Source: Liolophura sinensis
Taxonomy: Eukaryota > Mollusca > Polyplacophora > Chitonida > Chitonidae
NCBI RefSeq assembly: GCF_032854445.1
Contig: NC_088298.1
Span: forward strand, 8,297,504 to 8,361,503
Reading direction: 5' to 3'
DNA length: 64,000 bases
Program-made: the position numbers and the translations under genes
Notes under the pieces: model-generated
Seen by the model: the letters and a program-made list of their open reading frames with translations, nothing else
Told to the model about the DNA's origin: nothing
Database searches by the model: none
In this document: positions 34,380-46,661 of the stretch, in pieces
Numbering within the stretch: the first letter of the stretch is position 1
How the letters are laid out: the number at the start of each line of letters is the position of its first letter

Positions 34380-34650
34380 GAGGTACTAAACAAGGTTCCG
34401 CGGTACTGGAACTTTGGTATCTCGTCAGATCTCTCGAATGTGAGCTGAACATTGTTTTGTACCTCGTCAAATCCCTTGAATGCTGCGCGTTCCAAGGATT
34501 TCACCCATTACTAAACAAGGTTCAGCGGTATCGGAACTTTATTTCGTACCTCGTCAAATCTCTCGAATGTGAGCTGAACATTCTTTTGTACCGCGTCGAA
34601 TCCCGCGAATGCTGCGCGTTCCAGTGATTTCACCCGGTACGAAACAAGGT
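34380..34650. repeat. 125-129-bp tandem repeat x 2-3
   Basis: ACTAAACAAGGTTC recurs at about 34384, 34509 and 34638; TCTCGAATGTGAGCTGAACAT and GAATGCTGCGCGTTCCA are shared. A G-tract lies just upstream (34310-34322). Confidence 0.88.
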
Positions 34651-35169
34651 TCAGCGTGTAACGGGTTACACAACAAACACTGCTACAGCGATGTTAAACC
34701 AAGACAAACGCAGAAACCTACAAGGGAATCCCCTGAAAATTCCCTTCAGTCACGGCATTTTTCCTTAACCAACATTTGGAAGAAGCGACAGGATCGGCAT
34801 TTCCAGGTTGTATGGATGGATCCAACACATCCAGTGTCCAACCACCCCTTCACGTGACAACGCTGTTAACATTTGTAATCGATGTGTGGGACACCCAGTT
34901 GATCTATTTGCAAGAATACTGCTTACGATTGGTCAGTTTTGTGTTCTCCATTGACGCTTTATGTATGCACCAGCTCCAACCAAGGACAAATGGAGAGTGG
35001 AATTCCTGATAGTGAAACCTCGTCCACGTGTGTGATCACGAGAACAGTAATTCGAATACGACTCTAATCCACAGGGACTCGATCCCATTTCTTCCGCATG
35101 CATGTGCGACATTGTGTTAAATGGCAAAACATGAAAAAAACGAGATTTTTACGTCACACAACCCATACC

Positions 35170-35290
35170 TGACGAAAGACGGTTATTGACTCCAGTCACT
35201 ACGATTTCCTCTACCTATAAAGTTGACCGATGTCTTAATAGGGAAAAAATGCTTGAGTAAGGCGCTAAACACCAATCCAATAAATGAAAT
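35170..35290 (+). mobile_element. SINE-D 3' part
   Basis: TTATTGACTCCAGTCACTACG, CTACCTATAAAGTTGACCG, TTGAGTAAGGCGCTAAACAC and AATCCAATAAATG tail. It links the D body to the shared SINE tail. Confidence 0.7.
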
Positions 35291-37640
35291 CTCTTCATGT
35301 CAGCTTTACATAATCCTTTGTAAAGGGAGAAAATCCACGTTATCTTCCAATAGCAATTGAAATGGCAGTTGCCTCCCTTCGTTAATATTCTATCAGGCAC
35401 GCCAAGAAAACTGTTCTAACATGTAGGTCCAATGTATGATTTCCATGACAGTTTTAATCAATATGCTGTCGGCCAGGTGGGAATGGGTTCTAAAGGTCTG
35501 CTTCCTTTCCCTTTGTCTGGCAGACGGCCCCATAATCAATACCGCCGCGACCCAACCTATAATTCGGTACCCAAAACCGTGTGGACTAAAGGTTATTATT
35601 TCAATAATTCAACTTCATTGACCATTTCCGCAGTATTGTCCGATAACGTGCCCTGCCCATGTCAGAACCTGCCGACGAGAAGCTTTCCACTTCCCGCTAA
35701 CAGCAGGAGACATAAGAAGATATTTGGTGCACGGGTTCTTGTATCCGACACAGAGAAGGGTGTTAATTTACGAAATTTGGGCGTCAATTTTAATTTAGGG
35801 GATTGTGCACTGGTGATAGGAAAGGGAGGTAACCGTACATATATATATATGACAAGATACACTATTTCTTGCATTATTCCAGGCGTATTATATCCGCTTT
35901 TGTTTTATTTCTTTTAGTCATGTTTGTCACCTGTTATACTATGACATACTCTATTTTTTTAGACATACTTAACACCCTGTTATACAATATAACGTGCGTT
36001 AGAAACTCTTTGTTTCTGTAGTCATATTTACCATCGAGCTATACTATGCCATACGTATTATACCCACTTTTTTCTATTTCTCGTATCCTATTTTCTACTC
36101 TGTTATACTATACCCCATGTGTTAGACGACCTCTTTCTATTTCTCCAGTCACACTTGCCACCATGCCATTGTATGCAATAGTTCTGCATTATTAAGTTAT
36201 CACCAAGTTGTACGATGCTACGCGGCTACCACGTCATATTCTTATTCCATGTTGTTGTTCCGCTCTGCTACGGCGTATCGCGTTATAGGAACAGCAGATA
36301 CTACTCCATATTGACCGCATTTCTTTACAATCAAGATCGACGCGCCTTTGTCCGAGACGGAAGGATATTTGTCCAGGCTTTACTTCTCTCGGTGTGTGGG
36401 TTAGGTCACGTGAATACAACACGTGACTAGTTTCGCCAACGAGAGTTGTGTCACCATGGATACGACAGACACGAGTGCCGTTGGCGCAGAGCACAAAGTG
36501 TAGAGGATGTTCCCTTTGATTGAAGAGATTACGTTCTTTGTCTTGCTTTCGTTTATCGGAAAGAAGAAGGTGTTGTATTGATATTTCTTTCGTACAAAAC
36601 TAAATGTCTTCTTTTTTCTACGTTGGCCTTGAGCAGAGAAGATCAAACGGTGAAGATTTCACGCATGCGTTCTTGGCAGAATTGGCAATGGTGGCCTGTT
36701 CTTTGATTAATCATGTCTCCACACAAACTCGTGACAGAGCGAATATTTTATACTGGTTATACCGAAGGCGACAGGGGTTTCACTGCCATGAAGATGCACT
36801 ATCGAGATACATGTATATCTGTGCGACTTGATGAGGCAAAAAACGTACAGAAAAACAAACCAGTGTAGCCATCGACTTTCTCTGTTTAGTAGAATGAACA
36901 ATGAATACGGATTCTGCATAGAGGAATTTTGCGTTTGAATTCTTTTGTTCTTAAAGGTAAAAAGGATCCTACTGTATCATGCGACTTATGAAAAATGTTA
37001 GGTAACTTTTGTGAACATTAATTTACCGATCACTTGTCTCAGCGTGTTCCAGAGGCACAAATGACACGCTTTTCTGTAGAAGCTTCTCAAGTTCACGAAG
37101 GTTCACCTCCTCAGTTTTATCATCGTTCTTCTACTCTAAGTTGCCTTTTCCAAATGTTTTTCAGATGTTCATGTTGTAGCAAATATGACCAAACATGGTT
37201 GCATACCTTTTTTGACAAGTCACATGATACAGTAGGGCTTTTTTACCTCTAGCAAAAAAAGTTTGACTTAGAAACTAGGATTCGCGATGAGAAACTGAGA
37301 GTGATGGACAAGTGGTTTGACCGCTAGTTACATACCCTGTTTCCGTTTTATGGCCTAGTCACAACCACCAACAAAAAAATTGGCAATGTAAGTACCAATG
37401 TGTCTTGGAGTGCAGCACATGGCATAATTTAAGTACTGGTACTGGTACTGGTAAACTGTTTCTGGGTCAGGTGTTATATAACTGGTTCCTTCAACATCAC
37501 CGTGGATATGTCGGTATTAGGACCTGCCTTCTTACTGAAAATACCATAAAGTTCTGACCAAATGCCTTATTAAACACAAACAGACGAACACACAAATGAG
37601 CGAAAACCACAACGTATTTAGTGTTATTTGTGCATTGTTA
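35290..37640. other. No gene supported; degenerate tandem repeat at 35865-36200
   Basis: 35865-36200 repeats CTGTTATACTAT / TTTCTATTTCT motifs at about 80-bp spacing with many changes. The 161-codon frame at 35432-35917 shows no recognisable domain. Confidence 0.45.
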
Positions 37641-37652
37641 TCATGGACACGA

Positions 37653-37871
37653 GAAATATTTATTTATTTGATTGGTGTTTTGCGCCGTACTCAAGAATAT
37701 TTCACTTATACGACATCGGCCAGCATTATGGTGGGAGGAAACCGGGCAGAGCCTGGGGGAAACCCACGACCATCCGCAGGTTGGCAGACCTTCCCACTTA
37801 CGGCTGGAGAGGAAGCAAGCATGAACTGGACTTGAACACACAGCGACCGCATTGGCGAGAGGCTCCTGGGT
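37653..37871 (-). mobile_element. SINE-A, 5'-truncated with TSD
   Basis: GACACGAG at 37645-37652 and 37872-37879 flanks a reverse copy running from tail to GAGAGGCTCCTGGGT; the A box is missing. Confidence 0.92.
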
Positions 37872-37879
37872 GACACGAG

Positions 37880-38215
37880 CAATAACTGGCTGTTATACTC
37901 AGGCCTATTGATATAAAGCTGACATAAACTTAAGTTCAAGGAGACAAAAAGCAACAGATGAACGATGCCAAAATCAGTTGAAAGGACGTAAAAACATACT
38001 TGCAAACAGGGTTTTTATTATTTTTGAAAATTTTCTTTCAGGATTAAAGATTATTTGAAAATATTTTTGTATGATGTGTATTTGGGACCATGTTTTGATA
38101 TTTATCGTCGTTGCTCAACAATCTTCTAAATGAGCATGTGACGCAATAATGTTAAATGTATTTGAGTGTAACTATGTGGTTTATATTCAATAACATTCAT
38201 TTAGTCTGAATTATG

Positions 38216-38269
<54 letters not shown>

Positions 38270-39550
38270 CAAAATCAAAATCCAGGTTGAACACATTAGT
38301 ATTTTATGAAACATGTGTTAAACCATTCTCAGTTATAACATTATTACGGAAAGACAATATATACCAAGAGTTGGTCCCAGATATCCACCATACACAAAAT
38401 ATTTTCTAGTGTCTTTTTCCCTTTAAAGAACAATCGAAGAAGTATTGAAGACCACATTTACAACTAACTTTCTGCACTTCTCCATGTGAACTTTATGTTT
38501 TCTCCACCTTTAACCGGCATGTCCAAGTTGACGGAGTGTAAAAAGTCATTTTTTCTGAGAAAGTGGTTTAATGGATACAACAATAGCATGGTCACTCCTA
38601 TTCTAATCCTTTACCCAAATCTGACACTTCAGTTCTAACACTTCAGTTCTATGCACTGTGTGAGAGGTGAGCCAGTAAATGATGTAATTATGCAACCTGC
38701 CTGTTGGCAAAAGTACAACAAGCCTACATTAGTCCATTCATACCGAAATTGCCATACATTATGCCCCTATTCCTTACAGCGTATGTGCAACTCCCTACGC
38801 TCGATTTACACCACTGCCACCATTAGACTAGCTTTATCTTTGGAGACTAGATAAAGAGATTGTAAGCTTACAAAGTAATATTAAAAATGTTGATTTTGAG
38901 TTGTTTTGTTTTTTTGACATCAGTTCCTGTCTCATTACTCTGGTCTCGGTGACATTGGCGTTGATCAAGATTTCTGTACAACCTGGTGGCAGTGAAAGAC
39001 AGCAATGCATGTGTTGTGTGGAGAATGCTTCATACCATCAGTGATCCACACACCATTCGAGATTAACATTGCTCTCGTAGTACCTTGAGGTGATTTACAC
39101 TTATACATTTGGAAAATCCTCTTACACATAATCACGATTTAAAGGACAATATCTCACTGAGACAAAACAAAATTCCATTACAAAGTTTGTTATATACGAC
39201 CCGGCTGGGATTTGAACTCGCGACCTTCCGTACTCAAGAAGGAGATTTCCGTGTCTATTGTTCGATGTAAACAAGGATGAGCACTTACTGCGTTGTCGTC
39301 TTTGACTAATCATCTCGCTAAGCTCCTATAAATATTTCACAGCTGTAATCTGACCTGCCCTAACGGCTTCTTGTGGCATGTTCTATATCATCCCGACGAG
39401 TTCCCTTGTACTCACTAATCTACGTTGCTGCTTCATGTGCGCATGACCGGGATTTCTTTACTGCCGGACGAACAAATCTATGTGTATATGTTAAATCGTT
39501 GTATTCCTTGACAGTCGTACACAATTTCGCAAATATCGTTCATTTTCCCT
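37880..39550. other. No gene supported; (TA)n at 38217-38266
   Basis: AT-rich. A tRNA-like B-box match (GCGAGTTCAAATCCC, minus, about 39205) is an isolated SINE-head relic with no complete cloverleaf. Confidence 0.45.
38217..38266. repeat. (TA)n microsatellite
   Basis: About 24 TA units. Confidence 0.95.
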
Positions 39551-39564
39551 GAGCCTTGCTTTAA

Positions 39565-39820
39565 TGTTATTGTATGTTAAATGTGATGACACCACAACAT
39601 TCTAACAAAGTGACGTCTTATAAATTGCAATAAACATAACTGCATTTATTGTTCCTAATTCTCCTGAAGGTGGCGTGTACTTTGCTACAGTTTAAGCATT
39701 TACATGAAAAGTTAGAATAAAATCCTAACTGAGGTGAGCTGACAAAGAAGCCGTATTTCACCGGTTACGCGTGACCATTTAGCCAATTGTCACACTGTTG
39801 TCGTTGCTCTGGTTTACCGC
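39565..39820 (+). repeat. Dispersed repeat family E
   Basis: TGTTAAATGTGATGACACC, CATTTACATGAAAAGTTAGAA, TTTCACCGGTTACGCGTGACC. Confidence 0.85.
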
Positions 39821-40019
39821 CCTATTACATCACAATGGCACGAGCATACTTACGAAAAAATAGAAATAAGTGAACTAGAACTAGAACCTGAATCATGAGC
39901 TGTACCCAAATGTTGTAGTACACAAACATGAAGGCTTATGTGGTATGTTTATCCCATGACGTACTTGCTCTATGCATGCCCACTGATACGTATGCAAAAC
40001 CAAATTCTGACTTATTTCT

Positions 40020-40275
40020 GTGTGGTTGGTTAGCGCGCTAAGGCAGCGCAATGACCCAGGAGCCTCCCACCAATGCGGTCGATGTGAGTTCAAGTCCAGC
40101 TCATGCTGGTTTCCTCTCCGGCCGTAAGTGGGAAGGTCTGCCAGCAACCCGTGGATGGTCGTGGGTTTCCCCCGGGTTTCACTTATACGACGGCGGCCAG
40201 CATTATTGTGAGAGGAAACTAGACAGAGCTTGGAGGAAACCCTCGACCATCCGTAGGTTGCTGGAAGACCTCACA
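40020..40275. mobile_element. SINE-A foldback pair
   Basis: 40020-40176 is a forward copy without its tail (GTTGGTTAGCGCGCTAAGGC ... GTGGGTTTCCCCCGGG). 40177-40275 is a reverse 3' part (TTTCACTTATACGACGGCGG ... CATCCGTAGGTTGCTGG). The middle portions are complementary, forming a natural inverted repeat. Confidence 0.85.
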
Positions 40276-40279
40276 TATA

Positions 40280-41720
40280 TTTACACTGAATAAGTTATAT
40301 ATGCAGTTATTAAATATGGGTACATACAGATGGGTGGATTATTAAGCCTGGAGATATTGTTTTTCTGTTCCAGGTGTTCGGGTATATTTTACCAGTAAAT
40401 ATCTTGCAGGATTTAAACTGAACAATTGAGTATTTCACGTGATGTCTCTGTAGTAATAGATTGGCTTTACAAACCATCCATAAAAATTAACGGAAGGCAA
40501 GCATAAGAATTTGGTGCTTTTTTCGTTGTATAAGGTCTCTGTCCTAACACACCATTCGTGAGATTGTGTTTATTTATTCATTTCATTCTTCAAGGGCGTT
40601 ACATTCGTGCGATAGAGGAGTGTTTTGTCCATGATTCGAAGAACAACTGCACACCTTATCAGAATTGTTGATTATCTTAAAGATAAAGCAAGGACAAGAA
40701 CTAATTTTTTCAAACCCCAGAATACCTTTTACGACCTATAGACCAAGACGGATGGAGACCTATTCCATGGATTTGTCACTCCATGGATTTGAGTTCTCCA
40801 ATGGAATTGGTCCTATAGTGTCATATTGTGTGTAGAGTTTTTGGATGCCGAAGATGGGTCCGCTAAAGCTACGGTTGTCGTAATACACAAAACATGTGAA
40901 GACAATAACGGATGGGTTTTCGAACAATATCCTTTCAGAACTGACTTAATTTCGCCGATTATTCCCCCAAAGTTGTTAACCAAATTATTGTTTCAGATAT
41001 GTTCACTTGTCGCTTTAATATTAGTTATAGCTTCCAGAAACTCACAAATAAGCACTTCAAAAAGCATAACAGGTACAGTATAAATCCCTAACCTACTTTG
41101 CTTAGTTGGCTCTACAAGACGTCTTCCTGTCTGTTTAAATTCCAGATCGTTTCACTCACTAGTCCACAAATAGTCAATCGATGGAGCAGAAATATGGCCT
41201 TAAGTGGGATCAAATGGAGATTCGAATTGCTCGCCCACTTTACTATCGACGAGCGATTCTCAAATTCGCTGATCAACTTAGTCCACGTATCTGCTTGTCG
41301 TAGCCTCTGACGTCACGAGTGGATGGTAAACCACCAGATCGGGTCGATCGCTGATACCGTCAGAAGCCCTTAAGGGGGGTCCAGTTTCCGAGAGGCTCAA
41401 TCTCTGTCGATGGAATCAGTTAGAGTGCCGATCATACCGGAAATCGTATTCCGTTCCTATATTCACGATCTTGGGTCAGTTCCAAGACGTTCCCTTCCCC
41501 TCCCTGGAGATGCCAATCTTTGGACGAAGTGGAAAACATGCCTTCGACCATGTCGATATACTGAGTTGACCATTTGAAAATCTGTCCAGATTTCAAGGAA
41601 CCGGGTTTGGCCTACAGTTGTACTGTATATAGTATACCTATATGAAGACCTGTTCGCTGTCTGCTGTCGTGAAAAGACTCGCATAACACATTCTCGCTCA
41701 ACTTAACCAGGAGAATCCTG
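40280..41720. other. No gene supported
   Basis: 41150-41660 is less AT-rich and has coding-like stretches on both strands, but I could not assign splice sites or a family. Confidence 0.4.
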
Positions 41721-41727
41721 GTTTAAC

Positions 41728-41972
41728 CGTTTGTGCCAACTCGGCGCATAATGATCTGGGAGCGTCTCACCAATGCGGTCGGTGTGAGTTCAAATCTAGG
41801 TCATGCTGGCTTCGTCTCCGACCCTACGTGAGAAGGTCTGTCTGCCAACAACCTGCGGATAGTCATGGGTTCCCCACTGGGCTCTGCCAGGTTTCCTTCC
41901 ACCATGATACTGGACGCCGTCGTATGTGAAGTGTTCATGCGCACAGTGTAAAACACCAGCCGAATAAATAAA
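41728..41972 (+). mobile_element. SINE-A
   Basis: CACCAATGCGGTCGGTGTGAG, GGTCATGCTGGCTTCGTCTC, CGCCGTCGTATGTGAAGTG, CGAATAAATAAATAC tail. Diverged 5' end. Confidence 0.87.
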
Positions 41973-42379
41973 TACTGCTTTAATCGCGAGACATGTAGAT
42001 GACGCCGTGCTTTTCTTGTTCGTATGTAGCCATAGTGACAAAACTAATTTACAGCGTTAATTGGTCTTCATTCTTCATTCCATCCACCCGACACCACCAC
42101 AACCCAACCCACCACCCACCATTAAAAATTACCTTCATTCCGTTTTATGATTTAATTATTTGATTAAAATTATTTAATCAGTAAACATTTTACATTTTAT
42201 AGCGTGAGCCTGAGTGAGCTGCCTCACTCCCCAACAGTGAAGAGGAATTGCAATTTGAGTAACGCTCCGGTGGCGCACTGGGGACGCGGGCCGGGGTGGG
42301 GGGGCTGTTAGGGTCAAACCTTCTGTTTACGTGTTGACGTTGATATAAGACTATGTCATGTTCAATTTCATATGCACTG

Positions 42380-42600
42380 ATAGGTTAAATCATGGAAACA
42401 AGACTGGTTGCTCCGGTGTCAGTATAATGTGACTGGGTGGGGTGTTATGTTTGGAGCCTTCGGCATGATACTTCACTGACGCAGCACTTTGTCGGCATGT
42501 ATTCATTAGTCCAGCCAAAAAAGGACACGGTAGATGACTTCTGGCCATCATATGACCGACAAATTGTAAATTGCCACGTAAAACTCCTTTCTATATTTAT
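42380..42600 (+). mobile_element. SINE-C, 5'-truncated
   Basis: GATAGGTTAAATCATGGAAAC, TAATGTGACTGGGTGGGGTG, CATATGACCGACAAATTG, CACGTAAAACTCC. Confidence 0.8.
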
Positions 42601-43182
42601 TTTGTCAATTCTTGTGTGTTTTGGAGTAACAATATGATACGTTATCCCAAGCATGCATACAAGCAAACGAAAAAAGGTGTGGAACTAACTACTGTTTCAC
42701 ATAAAATCTTGTCTGGCGTAACTTGAAAGCCCTTATAAATATTTCTAAGTTATCTTACATAAAGCACATTTTTCTGGATTCAAAGAGACTGTCATGGGCC
42801 ACAAAGATACAAATCCTTGTGATGATATTGAAGCAATGAAAAAGCTATGTCAAACTCCAAACTTAGCTAACGAAAACGAATGACATGTTCATGTTCACTG
42901 ACTGAACGCCTGAGTACTTTTTTTCTGTTTTTTTTTTCTCCTTTGAGATTTATCGGCGTGTTTAACATTATTTGGATCATTTGAAATCGATGTTTCCTGA
43001 AAGCGGTCCGACTCTAATACCAAAATATTTACATAATGCTGTCTCACTGGATACACCACACTCATGACACCCCAGGAATCATGCCTCAGTCGGTTACAGT
43101 GTACTTATACTCAGTCAGTTTTTGGCCTACCCCCTTAAACTGAGCTCTATATACAGATGTTATGGATATTAAAAATTTACAT

Positions 43183-43287
43183 TTCCGGAGCTCGGTTTCC
43201 TCCGACCATATTGCGGACCGAGGCCGTGCTCGGTATTCTTGAGTGGATTATAAAACTCCAATAAAATAAATAAAATAAGTAAATAAA
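43183..43287 (+). mobile_element. SINE-A fragment
   Basis: TCGGTTTCCTCCGACCATA, GGTATTCTTGAGTGGATTAT, AAATAAATAAAATAAG tail. Beside it on the minus strand (about 43310-43345) is an isolated tRNA-like sequence GAGGTTCAATCCCG. Confidence 0.7.
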
Positions 43288-43704
43288 ATCTTACATACAT
43301 GTATGACTTGCTTCGGGATTGAACCTCGGTTCTCCCGATTACAAAATCTCTTATCATATCAAGTTAATGTATATGCAGTATTAATTAATATTTCTTTTTT
43401 ATTCCTACAATTAATTGCTGATATCCTGAAAAGAAAGCAAAGCTTGACTCGCATAGATTTCTAGATTGTATCATTCAAAATGCATCTGAATTGGACCTTA
43501 AAATGGACTGTTTTCAAACCACAGATATGGCTGTGACGTCATTGATACCCCTTGGGTCCCAACATACCACCGTAGAATCCTATATTTTAAATGCATTTTA
43601 CTCGTTTAGGAAAATTCTAAAAAGTAGATCAAACTTGTTCCTGGACAGCGTTTGATGGTTTTTCATCTGATAAATACTTCATTTTAAGGTTATCTTTGCT
43701 TGTA

Positions 43705-43734
43705 AGGTTTGCTATGGTTGTCCATAGCAAACCT
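43705..43734. other. Perfect 13-bp-stem hairpin
   Basis: AGGTTTGCTATGG, loop TTGT, CCATAGCAAACCT. Confidence 0.88.
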
Positions 43735-43979
43735 AAGTTGATAGTTCTGTTGTTTCCCGACCCTGTTATTTTCATTCATTCAAAGGCTTCTGGCTTTATG
43801 TCGAACAAGAGACTTTTGGTATTCCGTAGCGGTCACCGACCTGATCTCAAAGGCCTAGTACAATTTGATAGCAAACAGTCTGTTTAGTGGTCTTACTGTA
43901 GATTGTTGAAAATCATCTACCTTCCTCTAATATATCCTTTAAGTGGGGTCCAAGCTGTGGAGCCTATTGCTTGTTCCTA

Positions 43980-44245
43980 CCTGTGGGATGAAATTTCGTC
44001 GGCAAAACTGGTTACGTGAGAGATTAAGCGAACATAATACATCTAACCATCAGTACAAATTCTCCGCTTTTCTTGCGCCCACGGTTTGCTGACTGGTCGT
44101 ACACCTAATATATCAGTAGACGTTTGGGGCCAAAGTAAGACTGACTTTAATCTCAGAATCGAGGAATCTGTGCATATAGCACAACAAAAAGTATCTAAAA
44201 ATTATATGTTATCATCCAGCCCAATACACTGGCTAGATGACTATA
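43980..44245 (+). pseudogene. Possible GIY-YIG endonuclease remnant of a Penelope-like element
   Basis: Fragments in two frames: VGKTG / LRERLSEHNTSNHQ near 43990-44050, then DFNLRIEESVHIAQQKVSKN near 44140-44200. The spacing and the terminal L-R-I-x-E-S-x-x-I pattern recall the GIY-YIG tail of Penelope-like and related elements. Stops and a frameshift separate them; no reverse transcriptase part is seen upstream. Confidence 0.35.
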
Positions 44246-44338
44246 CATTATGCCAGGTGTCTGGCTATCTGTCTAAAATGTATATAGATATGTACATATA
44301 TAAACTGTGTTTATATATATACTACTTATATTTAATTA

Positions 44339-44540
44339 ATCAGGGGGCCTCGGTGGCTCAGTCAGTTAGCCCGCTAGCGCAGCGTTATGACCCAGGAGTC
44401 TCTCACCAATGCGGTCGCTGTGAGTTCAAGTCCAGTTCATGCTGGCTTCCTCTCCCGCCGTACGTGGGAATAATGCTGGCTGCCGTCATATAAGTGAAAT
44501 ATTCTTGAGTACGGCGTAAAACACGAATCAATCAAATAAA
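44339..44540 (+). mobile_element. SINE-A with internal deletion and TSD
   Basis: TATTTAATTA at 44329-44338 and 44541-44550. Complete head; the segment between CGTACGTGGGAA and TAATGCTGGCTGC is deleted, about 60 bp shorter than full copies. Confidence 0.93.
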
Positions 44541-45226
44541 TATTTAATTACATGTTACAGGGTTACATTATTGTATGGCATATATTCCCACTGGACAGGC
44601 CTATGACTGCCCTATATTGTATATGTTATCAGTAAACCTGACAATTCTCTCAATGGACCGGCCAGTATACATGCGCGTCGGGTTATACCACTGTTTGATG
44701 TACAGGCAGGCACTACTGCTTGTTTTATATTTCTTCAGCTTGGGTCTATGAGTTGTACTCACCCAGTATGTATATATGCCTTGATTGTAGTCTATCAACT
44801 TGCAGTTGCCAAATTACCTGATGACGGGAAAAGTATTCCCCGAAAGTTAGTATTATAGGATCATGTAGCGCAAAGTGCTTTCCCCTCCAGTATTTCTCAC
44901 TAGTTAAAAAAACTGGTTATGTATTACTCATTTATTACAAGGTAATGATGATCAGTTAAGCTTACGCCTGCGTCGCCATGGCGCGGGAAATGGTATCCCG
45001 CTAATATTACAGGTCGAACGTTTGATAGTTCAATCGGCGATTTGCCTATCAGGTTTATGAAACAGGGACGAGCATCATACCGCAATTAAAGACAGCACGG
45101 CTTTATAGACTTTTGTTAATTAAACAAAGCAGTCGAGTGTCTTCCAACATTCTGTGATTCACTAAATCCATGAAGACCCATCTATCAACCAATCAAAGGG
45201 CGGATTAATGCTTGATTTTCCTTGAC

Positions 45227-45409
45227 CTGTAATACATGCTAGTAAGGCTTGGTCATGAAGACCTGGACTACATCGAACGTCACCCGACAAAATAGACACG
45301 TTGTGCCAGAACGACTCAGTAAACGGACTCTTTCCACTCGTCTGACATACCCTTTGCTGCACAAACTCTGCTGCGACTGGTCGCCATTCTTGAAATGGCC
45401 CGTCATATT
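45227..45409 (-). CDS. Candidate internal exon of an unidentified gene
   Basis: On the minus strand a TGTCTTGCAG acceptor precedes 45409 and a GTCAAG donor follows 45227. The frame is open throughout (2 bases + 60 codons + 1 base), so the exon is symmetric phase 1-1, typical of shuffled extracellular modules. The peptide includes GPFQEWRPVAAEFVQQRVC, FWHNVSILSGDVRC and LHDQALLACITG, with three Cys. Codon use looks coding, unlike its AT-rich surroundings. I do not recognise the domain and find no convincing partner exon nearby. Confidence 0.4.
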
Positions 45410-46661
45410 CTGCAAGACATTAAAGTGATTATTTTATTTATACTTTGGATATGGTTCCTTAAGGCAATTTTTGAATTAAATATTAAAATGTTATGATATA
45501 ATTGAAATTGCTTATATAGTTTGAATGGTCATATCTCCACGTCACTGATCAACACAGACCAGAGATTGTTTTTTTTTTCAACCCAATATGGCACTCAGTC
45601 CATATGTTAATCAACAAGCAATTCACAATAAACGGTTATCTCTGCTCCCCTGTACATGTGCGCAGATGGTGCTAGTTTTAAGTATAAGCAACTTGTCACA
45701 TTTCAGTAAGGTGTTCGATTCTGATTGTGAAAAAATGAACAAATCACAAATCTATAACAATTTTAAACCTGAACTATATTTTGACTAAGAACATTGAGGT
45801 TCAAATCCGTCTTAATCCTAATACTTTTCATGCTCTTCATATATGCCTAATAATAAATTTATGGGTTTCACTTTGGGCCGCACATCTTTTGTGAAGAAAT
45901 GAATTTTCATAACAATCTGTGTTACGCGTTGTATAAACCATTGCTTGTAGAATAAGAATCTCATTTCTTGCTGGAGCGACTTATGTTCAATATTGATACT
46001 GTTTACTGCAGAGGCGATACCAGCATATGGTCGCGGCCCTTGCGTGGAGGTTGGATATTTCCTGGCAATGACCCGCTGGTTTTGTTGACATCTTCAGCAG
46101 TCATCGCAGTCCTTGAACCAATTGGTATTCTTCTGAGCTAATGATGTGACCCTTTCAACAGGACCGTGGACAATCGTTGTTTACTGACCACTCTGATTTC
46201 ACTGGCTGTCTCGGCTCGGCGGACAGGCTGGTTCATTGCTGGAATTTATTAGATTTGGTTATTCCCACTCAGCCTGTGAATTCAGTGTCATAATGATCTG
46301 TCTTTTAATTTGAATCATCCGCAATACAGACCAGAGTTCCAGTTCACAGCCTTCAACCTCTGTGTTTTATCATAAATCTCTCCGTCACTGAATATGATGT
46401 AGAATGAGCTAAAACAATATTACTGTTTATACTGTATAGACGATTTATTTATTACTGAATAAAACAGGTATACTCTATCTTAATGAAGCTGCGTAAAGGA
46501 ATCGAGTATATAGGTTTTTATCTCATTTCACTTGAGCCTTTAGTTACCTTTTAAAATTTTTAATTTTGAAAAGATTAAAGTATATTTTTGATCTCGCAAA
46601 TCTCTGTTGAGGAAAACTTCAAGTCAGCAACTGTATTCATGAGAGGTAAAAATCAGACATT

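Noticed and set aside
35432-35917. 161-codon frame
   Set aside because: No family resemblance and it runs into a degenerate tandem repeat; likely chance.
39190-39240. tRNA gene (B box GCGAGTTCAAATCCC on minus)
   Set aside because: No matching A box at the right distance and no cloverleaf; best seen as a SINE head relic. The same applies to GGTTTGAACCC near 13420 and GAGGTTCAATCCCG near 43320.
40826-41083. 85-codon frame and the GC-richer block to 41660 as a gene
   Set aside because: Looks mildly coding, but I could not find in-phase splice sites or a known family; left unannotated.
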